A stretch of 64,000 nucleotides of DNA from Flavisericum labens (GCF_045446075.1 NZ_JBJJBQ010000003.1:248001-312000); one strand, 5' to 3'. Shown: positions 22,798 to 32,194, counted from the stretch's first letter. Notes: a model not told the origin generated them from the sequence alone. Program-made: numbers and translations.

Positions 22798-23973
22798 ATG
22801 AAAAAATTAGTAATAGCATATAGCGGTGGGTTAGATACATCGTATTGCGCTGTAAGCCTATCAAAAGAATACGATGTACACGCAGTGAGTGTAAACACGG
22901 GTGGATTTACAAAAAAGGAAATCGAACATATTGAAAGCAATGCCTATAAAATGGGCGTTTCAACTTATAAAAATATAGATGCCGTTGCGACATTTTACCA
23001 AAAAGTGGTTAAATATTTAATATTTGGCAATGTGTTAAAAAACAACACATATCCACTATCGGTTAGTGCCGAACGTATCATTCAGGCCATCGAAATTATT
23101 GAATACGCCAAAAGTATTGATGCCGAGTATATTGCACACGGTAGTACAGGTGCAGGAAACGACCAAGTACGTTTCGATATGATTTTTCAAACCTTGGCAC
23201 CTAATATTAAAATCATCACACCAATTAGAGATGAAAAGCTAACCAGACAGCAAGAAATTGATTACCTAAAAGAGAATGGTATCGACATGTCTTGGGAAAA
23301 GGCTAAATATTCTATTAATAAAGGCCTTTGGGGAACCAGCGTTGGCGGTTCAGAAACCTTAACCTCTGAAAAGCCTTTACCAGATGAAGCTTATCCGTCG
23401 CAATTAAAACATGCCGAAGAAGAAAAAGTAAAATTAACTTTTGAACAAGGCGAATTAGTGGCAGTAAATGGAGTTGAGAATAGTTCTGAAATAAACATTG
23501 AAGTTCTTAATAATTTGGCTTCGGCGTATGCCATAGGAAGGGATATTCATGTTGGTGATACCATTGTTGGAATTAAAGGACGTGTAGGTTTTGAAGCCGC
23601 TGCTGCATTAATTACCATTAAAGCGCACCATTTATTGGAAAAGCATACGCTAACCAAATGGCAATTGCAACATAAAGAATACATTGCGAGTTTTTATGGG
23701 ATGCATTTGCACGAAGGGCAGTATTTAGATCCTGTAATGCGCGACATGGAAGCCTTTTTACAAAGCAGTCAAGTCAAAGTTTCTGGTGACGTAACCGTAT
23801 CTTTGAGGCCATATCATTTTTCATTGGATGGAATTTCATCTGAGCACGATTTAATGAGTGCTAAGTTTGGAAGCTATGGTGAAGAAAATAAAGGTTGGAC
23901 AGCCGACGAGGCTAAAGGGTTTATCAAGATTTTTGGAAACCAAAATAAAATATATCAGCAAGTAAATTCATAA
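22798..23973 (+). CDS. argG: Argininosuccinate synthase
   Basis: Start at ATG 22798 (MKKLVIAYSGGLDTSYCAVS); the in-frame TTG at 22786 adds only four residues. About 391 residues. The ATP pyrophosphatase P-loop AYSGGLDTS is at the N-terminus; AHGSTGAGNDQVRFDMIFQT and ITPIRDEKLTRQQEIDYLKE follow. Joins citrulline and aspartate, next-to-last step of arginine synthesis. It is followed after 4 bases by argC. Confidence 0.96.
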   Translation: MKKLVIAYSGGLDTSYCAVSLSKEYDVHAVSVNTGGFTKKEIEHIESNAYKMGVSTYKNIDAVATFYQKVVKYLIFGNVLKNNTYPLSVSAERIIQAIEIIEYAKSIDAEYIAHGSTGAGNDQVRFDMIFQTLAPNIKIITPIRDEKLTRQQEIDYLKENGIDMSWEKAKYSINKGLWGTSVGGSETLTSEKPLPDEAYPSQLKHAEEEKVKLTFEQGELVAVNGVENSSEINIEVLNNLASAYAIGRDIHVGDTIVGIKGRVGFEAAAALITIKAHHLLEKHTLTKWQLQHKEYIASFYGMHLHEGQYLDPVMRDMEAFLQSSQVKVSGDVTVSLRPYHFSLDGISSEHDLMSAKFGSYGEENKGWTADEAKGFIKIFGNQNKIYQQVNS

Positions 23974-23977
23974 TAAA

Positions 23978-24955
23978 ATGATTCAGGTAGGAATAATTGG
24001 TGGAGCGGGATATACGGCAGGTGAGCTAATCAGGTTATTGATTAACCACCCAGAGACGGAAATAAACTTTGTATTCAGTACATCCAATGCGGGTAATAAA
24101 ATAAGCAAAGTACACCAAGATTTGGTAGGGTCGTTAGATTTAGAATTTACCGACACTGTAAACCCAGAGGTTGATGTACTGTTTTTATGTTTGGGTCACG
24201 GTAACTCGGTTAAGTTTTTATCGGTAAATACCTTTTCTGAAAACACAAAAATTATTGATTTAGGAAATGATTTTAGGTTAGAAGCCGATAAAGTTTTCAA
24301 TGGTAAAACATTTGTTTATGGTTTGCCTGAACTACAGGGCGAAGTTGTTAAAACAGCAAATTATATTGCTAACCCAGGGTGTTTTGCGACAGCCATTCAG
24401 TTGGCTTTGTTGCCATTGGCTGATAAAGGTTTACTTAACAACGATGTACACATAAATGCCGTAACAGGCGCCACTGGAGCGGGAACATCGTTGTCTGCGA
24501 CCACGCATTATACTTGGCGCGACAATAATTTTTCGTATTACAAACCATTTACGCACCAGCATCTAGGCGAGATTAACCAATCGGTTAAGCAATTGCAGAA
24601 TGGATTCTCGAAAGACATTTTGTTTATGCCCAACAGAGGGAATTTTTCAAGAGGTATTTTTGCTACGGTTTACACCGATTTTGAAGGCTCGGTAGAAGAA
24701 GCTAAAGATCTTTACAAAGCGTTTTACAAAGATGCTGCATTTACCTTTGTTTCAGATGATTTTTTACATTTAAAACAAGTTGTAAACACCAATAAATGTT
24801 TGGTACATTTACATAAACACGAAGGCAAATTATTGATAACAAGTATTATTGATAATTTATTGAAGGGAGCTTCTGGTCAAGCTGTTCAGAACATGAATTT
24901 AATGTTCGGTTTGGATGAAACCACAGGTTTACATTTAAAAGCGACTTATTTTTAA
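23978..24955 (+). CDS. argC: N-acetyl-gamma-glutamyl-phosphate reductase
   Basis: 325 residues. Rossmann motif VGIIGGAGYTAGELIRLLIN at the start; catalytic Cys in YIANPGCFATAIQLALLPLA near residue 135; VTGATGAGTSLSATTHYTWR follows. Reduces the acyl-glutamyl phosphate made by ArgB to the semialdehyde. 4 bases after argG. Confidence 0.96.
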   Translation: MIQVGIIGGAGYTAGELIRLLINHPETEINFVFSTSNAGNKISKVHQDLVGSLDLEFTDTVNPEVDVLFLCLGHGNSVKFLSVNTFSENTKIIDLGNDFRLEADKVFNGKTFVYGLPELQGEVVKTANYIANPGCFATAIQLALLPLADKGLLNNDVHINAVTGATGAGTSLSATTHYTWRDNNFSYYKPFTHQHLGEINQSVKQLQNGFSKDILFMPNRGNFSRGIFATVYTDFEGSVEEAKDLYKAFYKDAAFTFVSDDFLHLKQVVNTNKCLVHLHKHEGKLLITSIIDNLLKGASGQAVQNMNLMFGLDETTGLHLKATYF

Positions 24956-24965
24956 GAGCAGGAGT

Positions 24966-25050
24966 GGCGCGTTAGTGATTGCAGTGGAAAGCCCACAGTG
25001 AGGAACGAGCGAGGACTTGAAACGAAAAGTGCGACCCTTGTGGTAACGCC
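24966..25050 (-). repeat. Intergenic repeat, family A copy 2 (inverted)
   Basis: Read on the minus strand it begins GGCGTTACCACAAGGGTCGC and ends AATCACTAACGCGCC, matching the ends of the copy at 1494-1575. It fills almost the whole argC-argD gap inside the arg operon. Confidence 0.65.
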
Positions 25051-25076
25051 AAAACAATAACTTAAAAACAACTAAA

Positions 25077-26234
25077 ATGCCATTATTTAATGTTTATCCA
25101 TTATACGATGTGACTCCAGTTTCCGCAAAGGGGCTTTATGTTTACGACGATGCGGACAAGGAATATTTAGATTTGTACGGTGGACATGCCGTGATTTCTA
25201 TTGGCCATGCGCACCCGAAGTATGTCGAGGCTGTTTCCAATCAGGTTTCAGAATTAGGCTTTTATTCCAATGCCATTCAAAACCCGTTGCAAAAGCAATT
25301 GGCCGAGAAGATTGAGACGCTTTCTGGATGTAAAGATTATCAACTGTTTTTGTGTAATTCTGGTGCTGAAGCTAATGAAAACGCTTTAAAATTAGCTTCG
25401 TTTAAAACGGGTAAATCACGCGTGGTGGCCTTTAAAAATGGGTTTCACGGGCGTACCTCGGCAGCTGTAGCGGCAACCGATAATCCTAATATTATAGCAC
25501 CAATCAACGCTCAGCAGAAAGTATCTATTTTAGAATTAAACGATATTTTAGGTGTTAAAGCAGAACTTGAAAAAGGCGATGTCTGTGCGGTAATCGTGGA
25601 GTTTATTCAAGGAGTTGGTGGATTGGATCAAGGAACTGCCGATTTTTTTGAACAGGTTTTTGCACTGTGTAAAACCAACAATACCATGTTTATTGCCGAC
25701 GAGGTGCAATCGGGCTACGGGCGTTCTGGTAAGTTTTTTGCATTTCAACACTATAATGTGACTCCAGATATTATTTCCATAGCCAAGGGTATGGGTAACG
25801 GATTTCCTATTGGGGGCGTTTTAATTCACCCCGATATTGAGGCCAAATATGGCATGTTGGGCACTACATTTGGTGGTAATCATTTGGCGTGCGCCGCGGG
25901 TTTGGCTGTTTTGAATGTGATTGATGAAGAAAAATTGATTGATAACGTTAACGAAATGTCAGCGTACTTTTTAAAATTAGCGAAAAGTATTCCGCAAATA
26001 AAAAACATAAAAGGCAAAGGTTTGATGCTCGGTTTGGAATTTGATTTTGAAGTGGGCGACCTTCGAAAAAAAATGATTTACGAACACCGCATATTTACAG
26101 GCGGAGCTTCCAATAAAAAGCTTTTAAGGATTTTACCGCCGTTAACAATAAAGAAAGACCATATTAATCACTTTTTTGAAGTTTTAATTGAAACTTTGTC
26201 AGAAGTTGAAGAAAATAATTTGCAGAATATTTAG
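25077..26234 (+). CDS. argD: Acetylornithine (or succinylornithine) aminotransferase
   Basis: 385 residues, class-III PLP aminotransferase. YGGHAVISIGHAHPKYVEAV, FLCNSGAEANENALKLASFK, FKNGFHGRTSAAVAAT, the aspartate in IADEVQSGYGRSGKFFAF, and the PLP lysine in SIAKGMGNGFPIGGVLIHPD near 235. Converts the acylglutamate semialdehyde to acylornithine. It starts 27 bases after the inserted repeat. Confidence 0.95.
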   Translation: MPLFNVYPLYDVTPVSAKGLYVYDDADKEYLDLYGGHAVISIGHAHPKYVEAVSNQVSELGFYSNAIQNPLQKQLAEKIETLSGCKDYQLFLCNSGAEANENALKLASFKTGKSRVVAFKNGFHGRTSAAVAATDNPNIIAPINAQQKVSILELNDILGVKAELEKGDVCAVIVEFIQGVGGLDQGTADFFEQVFALCKTNNTMFIADEVQSGYGRSGKFFAFQHYNVTPDIISIAKGMGNGFPIGGVLIHPDIEAKYGMLGTTFGGNHLACAAGLAVLNVIDEEKLIDNVNEMSAYFLKLAKSIPQIKNIKGKGLMLGLEFDFEVGDLRKKMIYEHRIFTGGASNKKLLRILPPLTIKKDHINHFFEVLIETLSEVEENNLQNI

Positions 26235-26255
26235 CGTACTGTTAATACAATAAGC

Positions 26256-27020
26256 ATGCAAAAGAAAAAACGTGTTTTACTTAAAGTGGGCTCTAACACC
26301 CTTACCAAAGAAACCAACAATATTTCTAGGGGTAAGATTGAAGATATAGCAAATCAGATTGCGCATCTTCAAGATACACACGAGTTTGTTATTGTGAGTT
26401 CGGGCGCTATTGCCGTGGCCAAACAATTTGTTAAGTTAGAGAGTAAACAAAAAGATGTTTTTGTAAAACAGGCTTTGGCCTCAATAGGGCAGCCACATCT
26501 AATTCGTATTTATCAAGAAATTTTTAGGGAGTACGGATTGTTAACCTCTCAGTGCTTATTGTCGTATTCAGATTTTGAAAAACAGGAAAGCAGAAAAAAC
26601 ATCGTAAACACTATCAATGTTTTGGTGAACAATAATTATATTCCCATCATCAACGAGAACGATACGGTGGCTACCCATGAAATACAATTTGGAGATAATG
26701 ATAAATTAGGAGCGTTAACGGCATCACTTTTAAAAGCTGATTTATTTATCATTGCAACCAATACCAACGGTATTTATACTAAGGAGTCATACGAAAATGG
26801 TACACCAAAGACCATTGAAGTGGTTGATGATTTTGAAGAATTGACCAAACAAATTGTCAACTCAAAATCTTCCCACGGAAGTGGTGGTATGCAATCGAAA
26901 GTTGAAGCGGCTTCGGTAGCTAAAAATGCCAATATTGAAACATGGATTGTAAATGGTTTAAACGATAATTTTATATTAAACGCCTTTAGAAATAAAGTGC
27001 CATTTACCAAAATAAAATAA
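26256..27020 (+). CDS. proB: Glutamate 5-kinase, short form without PUA domain
   Basis: 254 residues of amino-acid-kinase fold: RVLLKVGSNTLTKETNNISR, VIVSSGAIAVAKQFV, INENDTVATHEIQFGDNDKL and IIATNTNGIYTKE. The C-terminal PUA domain of the 367-residue E. coli enzyme is absent. Phosphorylates glutamate for proline synthesis. It is inside the arg operon, though proA and proC are not seen here. ArgB in this operon is a separate and clear gene, so ProB is not a substitute for it. Confidence 0.88.
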   Translation: MQKKKRVLLKVGSNTLTKETNNISRGKIEDIANQIAHLQDTHEFVIVSSGAIAVAKQFVKLESKQKDVFVKQALASIGQPHLIRIYQEIFREYGLLTSQCLLSYSDFEKQESRKNIVNTINVLVNNNYIPIINENDTVATHEIQFGDNDKLGALTASLLKADLFIIATNTNGIYTKESYENGTPKTIEVVDDFEELTKQIVNSKSSHGSGGMQSKVEAASVAKNANIETWIVNGLNDNFILNAFRNKVPFTKIK

Positions 27021-27033
27021 AAAGAATCAAGAC

Positions 27034-27058
27034 CTACAAGGTTTCCAATATCTTGTAG
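27034..27058 (+). repeat. Intra-operon hairpin between proB and the carbamoyltransferase gene
   Basis: CTACAAG (27034-27040) / CTTGTAG (27052-27058). No T-run follows, so it is more likely an mRNA stability or processing element than a terminator. Confidence 0.45.
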
Positions 27059-27082
27059 ATCGTTAAAATTAACGAAACCTAA

Positions 27083-28021
27083 ATGAAACATTACACCTCC
27101 ATACACGATATAGATAACATTAATTCATGGATTGAGGAAGCAAAACAATTAAAGCAAAACCCTTTAAAATATTTAGAGTTGGGTAAGAATAAAACCCTTG
27201 GCTTGTTGTTTTTCAATTCGAGTTTGCGAACGCGTTTAAGTACGCAAAAGGCAGCATTGAATTTAGGGATGAACCCGATTGTAATGAATGTTTCTGGTGA
27301 TGCCTGGGGGCTCGAGTTTGAAGATGGGACTGTAATGAATGGATCCACCGCCGAACACATAAAAGAAGCTGCTGCTGTAGTGTCTCAATATTGCGATATT
27401 GTTGCAGTGCGTGCATTTCCTACCTTAACTGATAAGTCAAAAGACGAGAGCGAGCAAGTTCTAAGCGCTTTTAAAAAGTATGCTTCGGTGCCTATTGTAA
27501 ATATGGAAAGCGCTACGGGACACCCGTTACAAGGATTTACAGATGCTTTAACTATTTCAGAACATGCGAAAACATCTAAGTCTAAAGTAGTTTTAAGCTG
27601 GGCACCACACATAAAAGCGTTGCCGCATGCCGTTGCTAACAGTTTTACACAGGCCATGCTAAAAATGGATGTCGAATTAGTCATTGCTAATCCGAAGGGG
27701 TATGATTTAAATCCTGAAATTACAGGGAGCACGAAAATTTATCATAACCAAGAAGAAGCTTTTAAAGACGCCGATTTTGTTTATGTAAAGAACTGGAGTA
27801 GTTATGGAAACTATGGAAAAGTGCTCAAAACAGACTCCAATTGGATGATTACTAAAGAAAAATTGGGCGGCGCAAAATTTATGCACTGTTTACCGGTAAG
27901 ACGCAATGTGATTGTTGAAGATGCGGTGTTGGATAGTGAGAGTTCATTGGTTATTGAGCAAGCCAACAATCGAACGTATGCTGCGCAACTAGTGCTTAAA
28001 AAGATATTGGAAAATGCATAA
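27083..28021 (+). CDS. N-acyl(acetyl/succinyl)ornithine carbamoyltransferase
   Basis: 312 residues. Carbamoyl-phosphate motif variant FFNSSLRTRLSTQKAALNLG (normal OTCases have SxRTR), then VSGDAWGLEFEDGTVMNGST, EHIKEAAAVVSQYCDIVAVR, ESATGHPLQGFTDALTISEH and MHCLPVRRNVIVEDAVL. The HCLPVRR end and the EFEDG loop mark the Xanthomonas/Bacteroides acylornithine branch rather than ordinary ArgF. Whether acetyl- or succinylornithine is used depends on a loop residue I cannot assign safely. Overlaps argB by 8 bases. Confidence 0.9.
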   Translation: MKHYTSIHDIDNINSWIEEAKQLKQNPLKYLELGKNKTLGLLFFNSSLRTRLSTQKAALNLGMNPIVMNVSGDAWGLEFEDGTVMNGSTAEHIKEAAAVVSQYCDIVAVRAFPTLTDKSKDESEQVLSAFKKYASVPIVNMESATGHPLQGFTDALTISEHAKTSKSKVVLSWAPHIKALPHAVANSFTQAMLKMDVELVIANPKGYDLNPEITGSTKIYHNQEEAFKDADFVYVKNWSSYGNYGKVLKTDSNWMITKEKLGGAKFMHCLPVRRNVIVEDAVLDSESSLVIEQANNRTYAAQLVLKKILENA

Positions 28022-28796
28022 AGAAAAACTATCCGTAGTAAAAATAGGAGGTAACATCATTGAAGATGAAAATGCTCTATGCGCTTTTCTGAAACTGTTT
28101 TCAAATTTAGAAGGGAAGAAAATTTTGGTGCATGGTGGAGGAAAACGTGCCACACATATGGCTTCAAAATTAGGAATTGAATCAAAAATGGTTAATGGCC
28201 GGCGTATTACCGATGCCGAAACTTTAGAGGTCATTACCATGGTTTATGGTGGTTTGGTCAACAAAAATGTAGTGGCCAAATTACAAGCTTTAAATACGAA
28301 TGCCATTGGTCTAACAGGAGCGGATGTCAATAGCATAAAATCAGTAAAAAGACCTGTAAAGGAAGTCGATTTTGGTTTTGTAGGCGATGTAGAAAGCGTA
28401 TCTTATCCATCGATTGATAAATTAATTCAAGCCGATTTTACACCAGTATTTTGTGCTATAACCCATGATGGGCATGGGCAGTTGCTAAACACCAATGCCG
28501 ACACCATTGCCTCGCAAGTGGCTGTTGGGATGAGTCATTTATATGAAACATCTATATATTATTGTTTCGAACTAAATGGCGTATTAAGAGATATAAACGA
28601 TAAAAATTCTGTAGAGAAGCACATTGATTCAAAACTCTATAAAGAACTTTTAGAACAGGGCATTATTGCAGACGGCATGCTCCCAAAGTTAGAAAACTGT
28701 TTCGATGCATTACAGCATGGTGTAAAAACCATCAACATGGGAAACACGAATATGTTGACCCAAGAAAATGATAATTTTACAAGAATAACTTTATAG
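28014..28796 (+). CDS. argB: Acetylglutamate (N-acylglutamate) kinase
   Basis: 260 residues. LSVVKIGGNIIEDENALCAF at the N-terminus, ILVHGGGKRATHMASKLGIE near 42, GRRITDAETLEVITMVYGGL, LLNTNADTIASQVAVGM. Phosphorylates the N-acylglutamate. Its start overlaps the upstream gene by 8 bases, implying translational coupling. The motif matches ArgB better than ProB. Confidence 0.94.
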   Translation: MHKEKLSVVKIGGNIIEDENALCAFLKLFSNLEGKKILVHGGGKRATHMASKLGIESKMVNGRRITDAETLEVITMVYGGLVNKNVVAKLQALNTNAIGLTGADVNSIKSVKRPVKEVDFGFVGDVESVSYPSIDKLIQADFTPVFCAITHDGHGQLLNTNADTIASQVAVGMSHLYETSIYYCFELNGVLRDINDKNSVEKHIDSKLYKELLEQGIIADGMLPKLENCFDALQHGVKTINMGNTNMLTQENDNFTRITL

Positions 28797-28797
28797 A

Positions 28798-29865
28798 ATG
28801 GCGTTAACTAAATTAACAAACGATGCAATCTCTCTGTTAAAACAATTAATAGAAACCCAATCGTTTTCTTCAGAAGAAGACCAAACGGCATTGCATATTG
28901 AAGGTTGGTTCAAACAAAATGATATAGACTTTACTCGAACAAAAAATAATGTTTGGGCGGTAAACAAACATTTTGATGAAAGCAAACCAACCCTTCTGCT
29001 AAATTCGCACCATGATACTGTAAAGCCAAACACCGCATACACGAAAGATCCTTTCAAAGCCATTGTTGAAGATGGTAAATTATATGGTTTGGGTAGCAAC
29101 GATGCTGGTGGCTGCCTAGTGTCATTAATAGCTGTCTTTACTTATTTTTATAATCATAAAGATTTAAAATACAATTTAGTTTTGGTCGCTTCCGCGGAAG
29201 AGGAAAGTAGCGGTCCAAATGGATTGAACAGTATGTTGCCAATTATTCCAAAAGTAGATGTGGCCATTGTAGGCGAACCTACTTTAATGAATTTGGCCGT
29301 GGCCGAAAAAGGTCTTGTGGTTTTTGATGCTGTTGTAGCAGGAACGCCTAGTCATGCCGCTCACCCCAACGATAACAATGCTATTTACAACACCATTGAG
29401 GTGCTGCAATGGTTTAAAGATTTTAAATTCAAAAAGAGCACCGAGGCACTTGGTGAGGTAAAGCTAACGGTAACACAAATAAATGGCGGTTCGCAACACA
29501 ATGTGGTTCCAGCCGATGTCGAATTGGTAATTGACGTTAGGGTCAACGATGCATATAGCAACGCTGAAATAGCTGAGGTTTTGCAAAACCAATCACCATG
29601 TACAAGTATCACTCCGCGTAGTTTGCGTTTAAATTCGTCGTCTATTCCTATGAATCATGGTTTGGTAAAAGCTGGAATTGCCATGGGAAGAACCACCTAC
29701 GGTTCGCCAACTTTATCAGATCAAGCCGTTTTGACTTGCCAAAGTTTAAAATTAGGCCCTGGCGATAGCACGCGTTCGCATTCGGCAGACGAATATATTT
29801 ATTTAAAAGAAATAGAAGAAGGTGTAAAAATTTATGTTGAATTGTTAAATAGAGTAATCGTTTAA
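28798..29865 (+). CDS. argE: M20-family deacylase, acetylornithine/acetylcitrulline deacetylase-like
   Basis: 355 residues. Zinc ligands of the M20 family: LNSHHDTVKPNTAYTKDPFK, GLGSNDAGGCLVSLIAVF, ASAEEESSGPNGLN and GEPTLMNLAVAEKG; C-terminal RSHSADEYIYLKEIEEG. In a pathway with an acylornithine carbamoyltransferase the natural substrate should be acylcitrulline. One base separates it from argB. Confidence 0.92.
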   Translation: MALTKLTNDAISLLKQLIETQSFSSEEDQTALHIEGWFKQNDIDFTRTKNNVWAVNKHFDESKPTLLLNSHHDTVKPNTAYTKDPFKAIVEDGKLYGLGSNDAGGCLVSLIAVFTYFYNHKDLKYNLVLVASAEEESSGPNGLNSMLPIIPKVDVAIVGEPTLMNLAVAEKGLVVFDAVVAGTPSHAAHPNDNNAIYNTIEVLQWFKDFKFKKSTEALGEVKLTVTQINGGSQHNVVPADVELVIDVRVNDAYSNAEIAEVLQNQSPCTSITPRSLRLNSSSIPMNHGLVKAGIAMGRTTYGSPTLSDQAVLTCQSLKLGPGDSTRSHSADEYIYLKEIEEGVKIYVELLNRVIV

Positions 29866-29940
29866 CGTCATTATGAGGAGCGTAGCGAGGTGGTTATCTC
29901 GTGATAATCAACAGATTGCTTGATCCCATTCGCAATGACA
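29866..29940. repeat. REP-like inverted repeat between argE and argH
   Basis: Starts CGTCATTATGAGGAGCGTAG directly after the argE stop and ends CGCAATGAC; ends are imperfect inverted complements (GTCATT...AATGAC). The internal TCTCGTGATAATCAACAGAT and ATTGCTTGATCCC belong to the widespread GTCATTGCGAGGAGCG repeat type. No coding potential. Confidence 0.7.
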
Positions 29941-29981
29941 AACGAAACAAATCAACGTGTAAACAAATAAACATTAAGGAA

Positions 29982-31256
29982 ATGAAACTCTGGGACAAAG
30001 GTATATCCATCGATAAAAAAATAGAACAATTTACGGTAGGCAACGATAGGGAAATTGATATTCATATCGCCAAATATGACATCACTGCATCAAAGGCACA
30101 CGCCAAAATGTTGCATAAGATTGGTATTTTAACCACCATTGAATTGGAACAGTTATTGGGCGGATTACAAGTTTTAGAAAATGAAATTGAAGATGGCGAA
30201 TTTATTATTGATGAGCAGTTTGAAGATGTGCACTCTAAAATAGAGTATGAATTAACCGTTAGTTTGGGTGACGTTGGAAAAAAAATCCACACAGCCAGAT
30301 CAAGAAACGATCAAGTTTTAGTGGCCTTAAACCTATACTATAAAGAGAATTTGGCTCTAGTAAAAGAAAAAACAAAAACTCTTTTTAATACACTTTTAGA
30401 TCAAGCTGATAACTATAAAGACAAGGTGTTGCCAGGATACACGCATTTACAGGTGGCTATGCCGTCTTCATTCGGGCTTTGGTTTTCTGCATATGCCGAG
30501 TTGATGGTTGATGATGTATTTTTAATTAATGCAGCCATAAAAACGGTAGATCAAAACCCATTGGGGTCTGCCGCAGGTTACGGTAGCTCATTTCCAATAG
30601 ATAGAGAGTTTACCACTAAAGAAATGGACTTTGCTACTTTAAAATACAATGTAGTAGCAGCCCAAATGGGGCGTGGAAAAAATGAAAGAACCATAGCCGC
30701 CGCTTTAGGAAGTTTAGCCAATACCATGGCGCGCTTTGCCATGGACACTTGTCTGTATATGAGTCAGAATTTTGGATTCATTTCGTTTCCAGACGAATTG
30801 ACTACAGGAAGCAGCATTATGCCACACAAAAAAAATCCCGACGTCTTTGAGCTCATTCGTGGGAAGTGTAATAAAATTCAAGCGCTTCAAAGTGAAATGG
30901 TTTTAATCACCAACAATTTGCCTAGTGGTTACCATCGCGATTTTCAACTATTAAAGGAAAATATGATTGCTGCGTTTGAAGAAATTAAAGATATTTTAGA
31001 TATTTTTAATTATTCTATTCAGCAAATTATTGTAAAGGATGTTGATATCAATAGTGATTTGTACAAATACTTGTTTACGGTTGATAACATCAATAATTTA
31101 GTTGTTGAAGGACAAACTTTTAGGGAGGCCTACCAGAAAATTGGTAGCCAAGTGCAAGACGGGACCTATGTGCCAGATACGTCTAAAAAGCATACCCATG
31201 AGGGTAGTATTCATAATTTATGTTTAGAAGAAATTCGATCTAAATTTCCTGACTAA
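29982..31256 (+). CDS. argH: Argininosuccinate lyase
   Basis: Start chosen at 29982 (MKLWDKGISIDKKIEQFTVG), because the longer frame reads through the REP-like repeat. About 424 residues. Marks: DVHSKIEYELTVSLGDVGKK, KIHTARSRNDQVLVALNLYY, LPGYTHLQVAMPSSFGLWFS and the fumarase-family signature TGSSIMPHKKNPDVFELIRG near 275. Last step of arginine synthesis. Its 3' end overlaps the convergent ppgK-like gene by 4 bases. Confidence 0.96.
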   Translation: MKLWDKGISIDKKIEQFTVGNDREIDIHIAKYDITASKAHAKMLHKIGILTTIELEQLLGGLQVLENEIEDGEFIIDEQFEDVHSKIEYELTVSLGDVGKKIHTARSRNDQVLVALNLYYKENLALVKEKTKTLFNTLLDQADNYKDKVLPGYTHLQVAMPSSFGLWFSAYAELMVDDVFLINAAIKTVDQNPLGSAAGYGSSFPIDREFTTKEMDFATLKYNVVAAQMGRGKNERTIAAALGSLANTMARFAMDTCLYMSQNFGFISFPDELTTGSSIMPHKKNPDVFELIRGKCNKIQALQSEMVLITNNLPSGYHRDFQLLKENMIAAFEEIKDILDIFNYSIQQIIVKDVDINSDLYKYLFTVDNINNLVVEGQTFREAYQKIGSQVQDGTYVPDTSKKHTHEGSIHNLCLEEIRSKFPD

Positions 31257-32011
31257 TTAAGATTTAATTTTTTGTGGGGATGTAAAGCAGCAACAGCAGC
31301 TCCTATTAAACCTGCATAGTTGCCCAATTTGGCAGGAGCTATAGGAGTGGCAATGGTAATCCATTTTTTGAATTCATCAAAATCTTTAGATGTGCCTCCG
31401 CCAAGAATGATATAATCGGGGCATAAAACTGTTTCCACAATTTCTAAAAAAACATTAAAGCGTTTGCCCCATTTTTTATAGGTCAAATTCTCACGTTCTT
31501 TAACAGAGCCGGCTGCCCAATGTTCAATTTTTTTGTGCTTTTTGTAAGGTATTTGACCCATCTCTAAATTAGGAATAAGTTCGCCGTTAAAGAATGTTCC
31601 ACTTCCAAGGCCTGTTCCGACAGTAATTATTACAACTAAACCCGTTTTGCCTCTTCCAATGCCATAGTTCATTACGGCATAGCCAGCGGCATCGGCATCG
31701 TTAACGACGGTAACGGGTAAACCACACGCATCAGAAAACAATGTTTCGGCATCAATACCTACCCAACTGGAATGTAAGTTCCCTTTGGCTTGACAAACGC
31801 CATTTTTAACAATACTTGGGAATCCACATCCTATCGGGCCTTCATAATTAAAATGTTCAACGATTTCTTTAAATGTTTTGGCCATCGCTTTTGGTTTTCG
31901 CGATTTTGGGGTTGGTATTCTGTAGCGTTCAGATAAAAGTTTTCCCGTTTCAGAATCTATGATGGCACCTTTCATTCCTGAGCCTCCTATATCTATACCG
32001 AGTATTTCCAT
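31253..32011 (-). CDS. ROK-family polyphosphate glucokinase-like protein
   Basis: 252 residues. ILGIDIGGSGMKGAIIDSET at the start (phosphate-1), GPIGCGFPSIVKNGVC, VNDADAAGYAVMNYGIGRGK (catalytic Asp), VIITVGTGLGSGTFFNGELI and IILGGGTSKDFDEFKKW. The compact length and GTGLGSG pattern fit PpgK, which phosphorylates glucose with polyphosphate or ATP. Convergent with argH and followed on the same strand by nothing related. ROK zinc-binding cysteines are absent, as in PpgK. Confidence 0.82.
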   Translation of the reverse strand: MEILGIDIGGSGMKGAIIDSETGKLLSERYRIPTPKSRKPKAMAKTFKEIVEHFNYEGPIGCGFPSIVKNGVCQAKGNLHSSWVGIDAETLFSDACGLPVTVVNDADAAGYAVMNYGIGRGKTGLVVIITVGTGLGSGTFFNGELIPNLEMGQIPYKKHKKIEHWAAGSVKERENLTYKKWGKRFNVFLEIVETVLCPDYIILGGGTSKDFDEFKKWITIATPIAPAKLGNYAGLIGAAVAALHPHKKLNLN

Positions 32012-32113
32012 AAAGTATTTTTTAGTTTAGGAAGTTAAAAGATACAAAGATTTGATATACCAAAATACCAAAACGGCATATCGGATATTTATAAGAGGTC
32101 AAATTTATCCCAT

Positions 32114-32144
32114 AAAAAAAGTGCATCGGTTAAAATGCACTTTT
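32114..32144 (-). terminator. Terminator of leuA-leuB
   Basis: AAAAGTGCAT / ATGCACTTTT 10-bp stem, 8-base loop; on the minus strand a T-run follows. Lies about 50 bases after the leuB stop. Confidence 0.85.
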
Positions 32145-32194
32145 AAGGGCTTCCCAAATAGTATGTTTAATTTGTTGGTGACTAACTCAAATAA

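Noticed and set aside
29901..29981. N-terminal extension of argH
   Set aside because: It is encoded by the REP-like repeat and has no homology expected for ArgH; the Met at 29982 gives the normal start.
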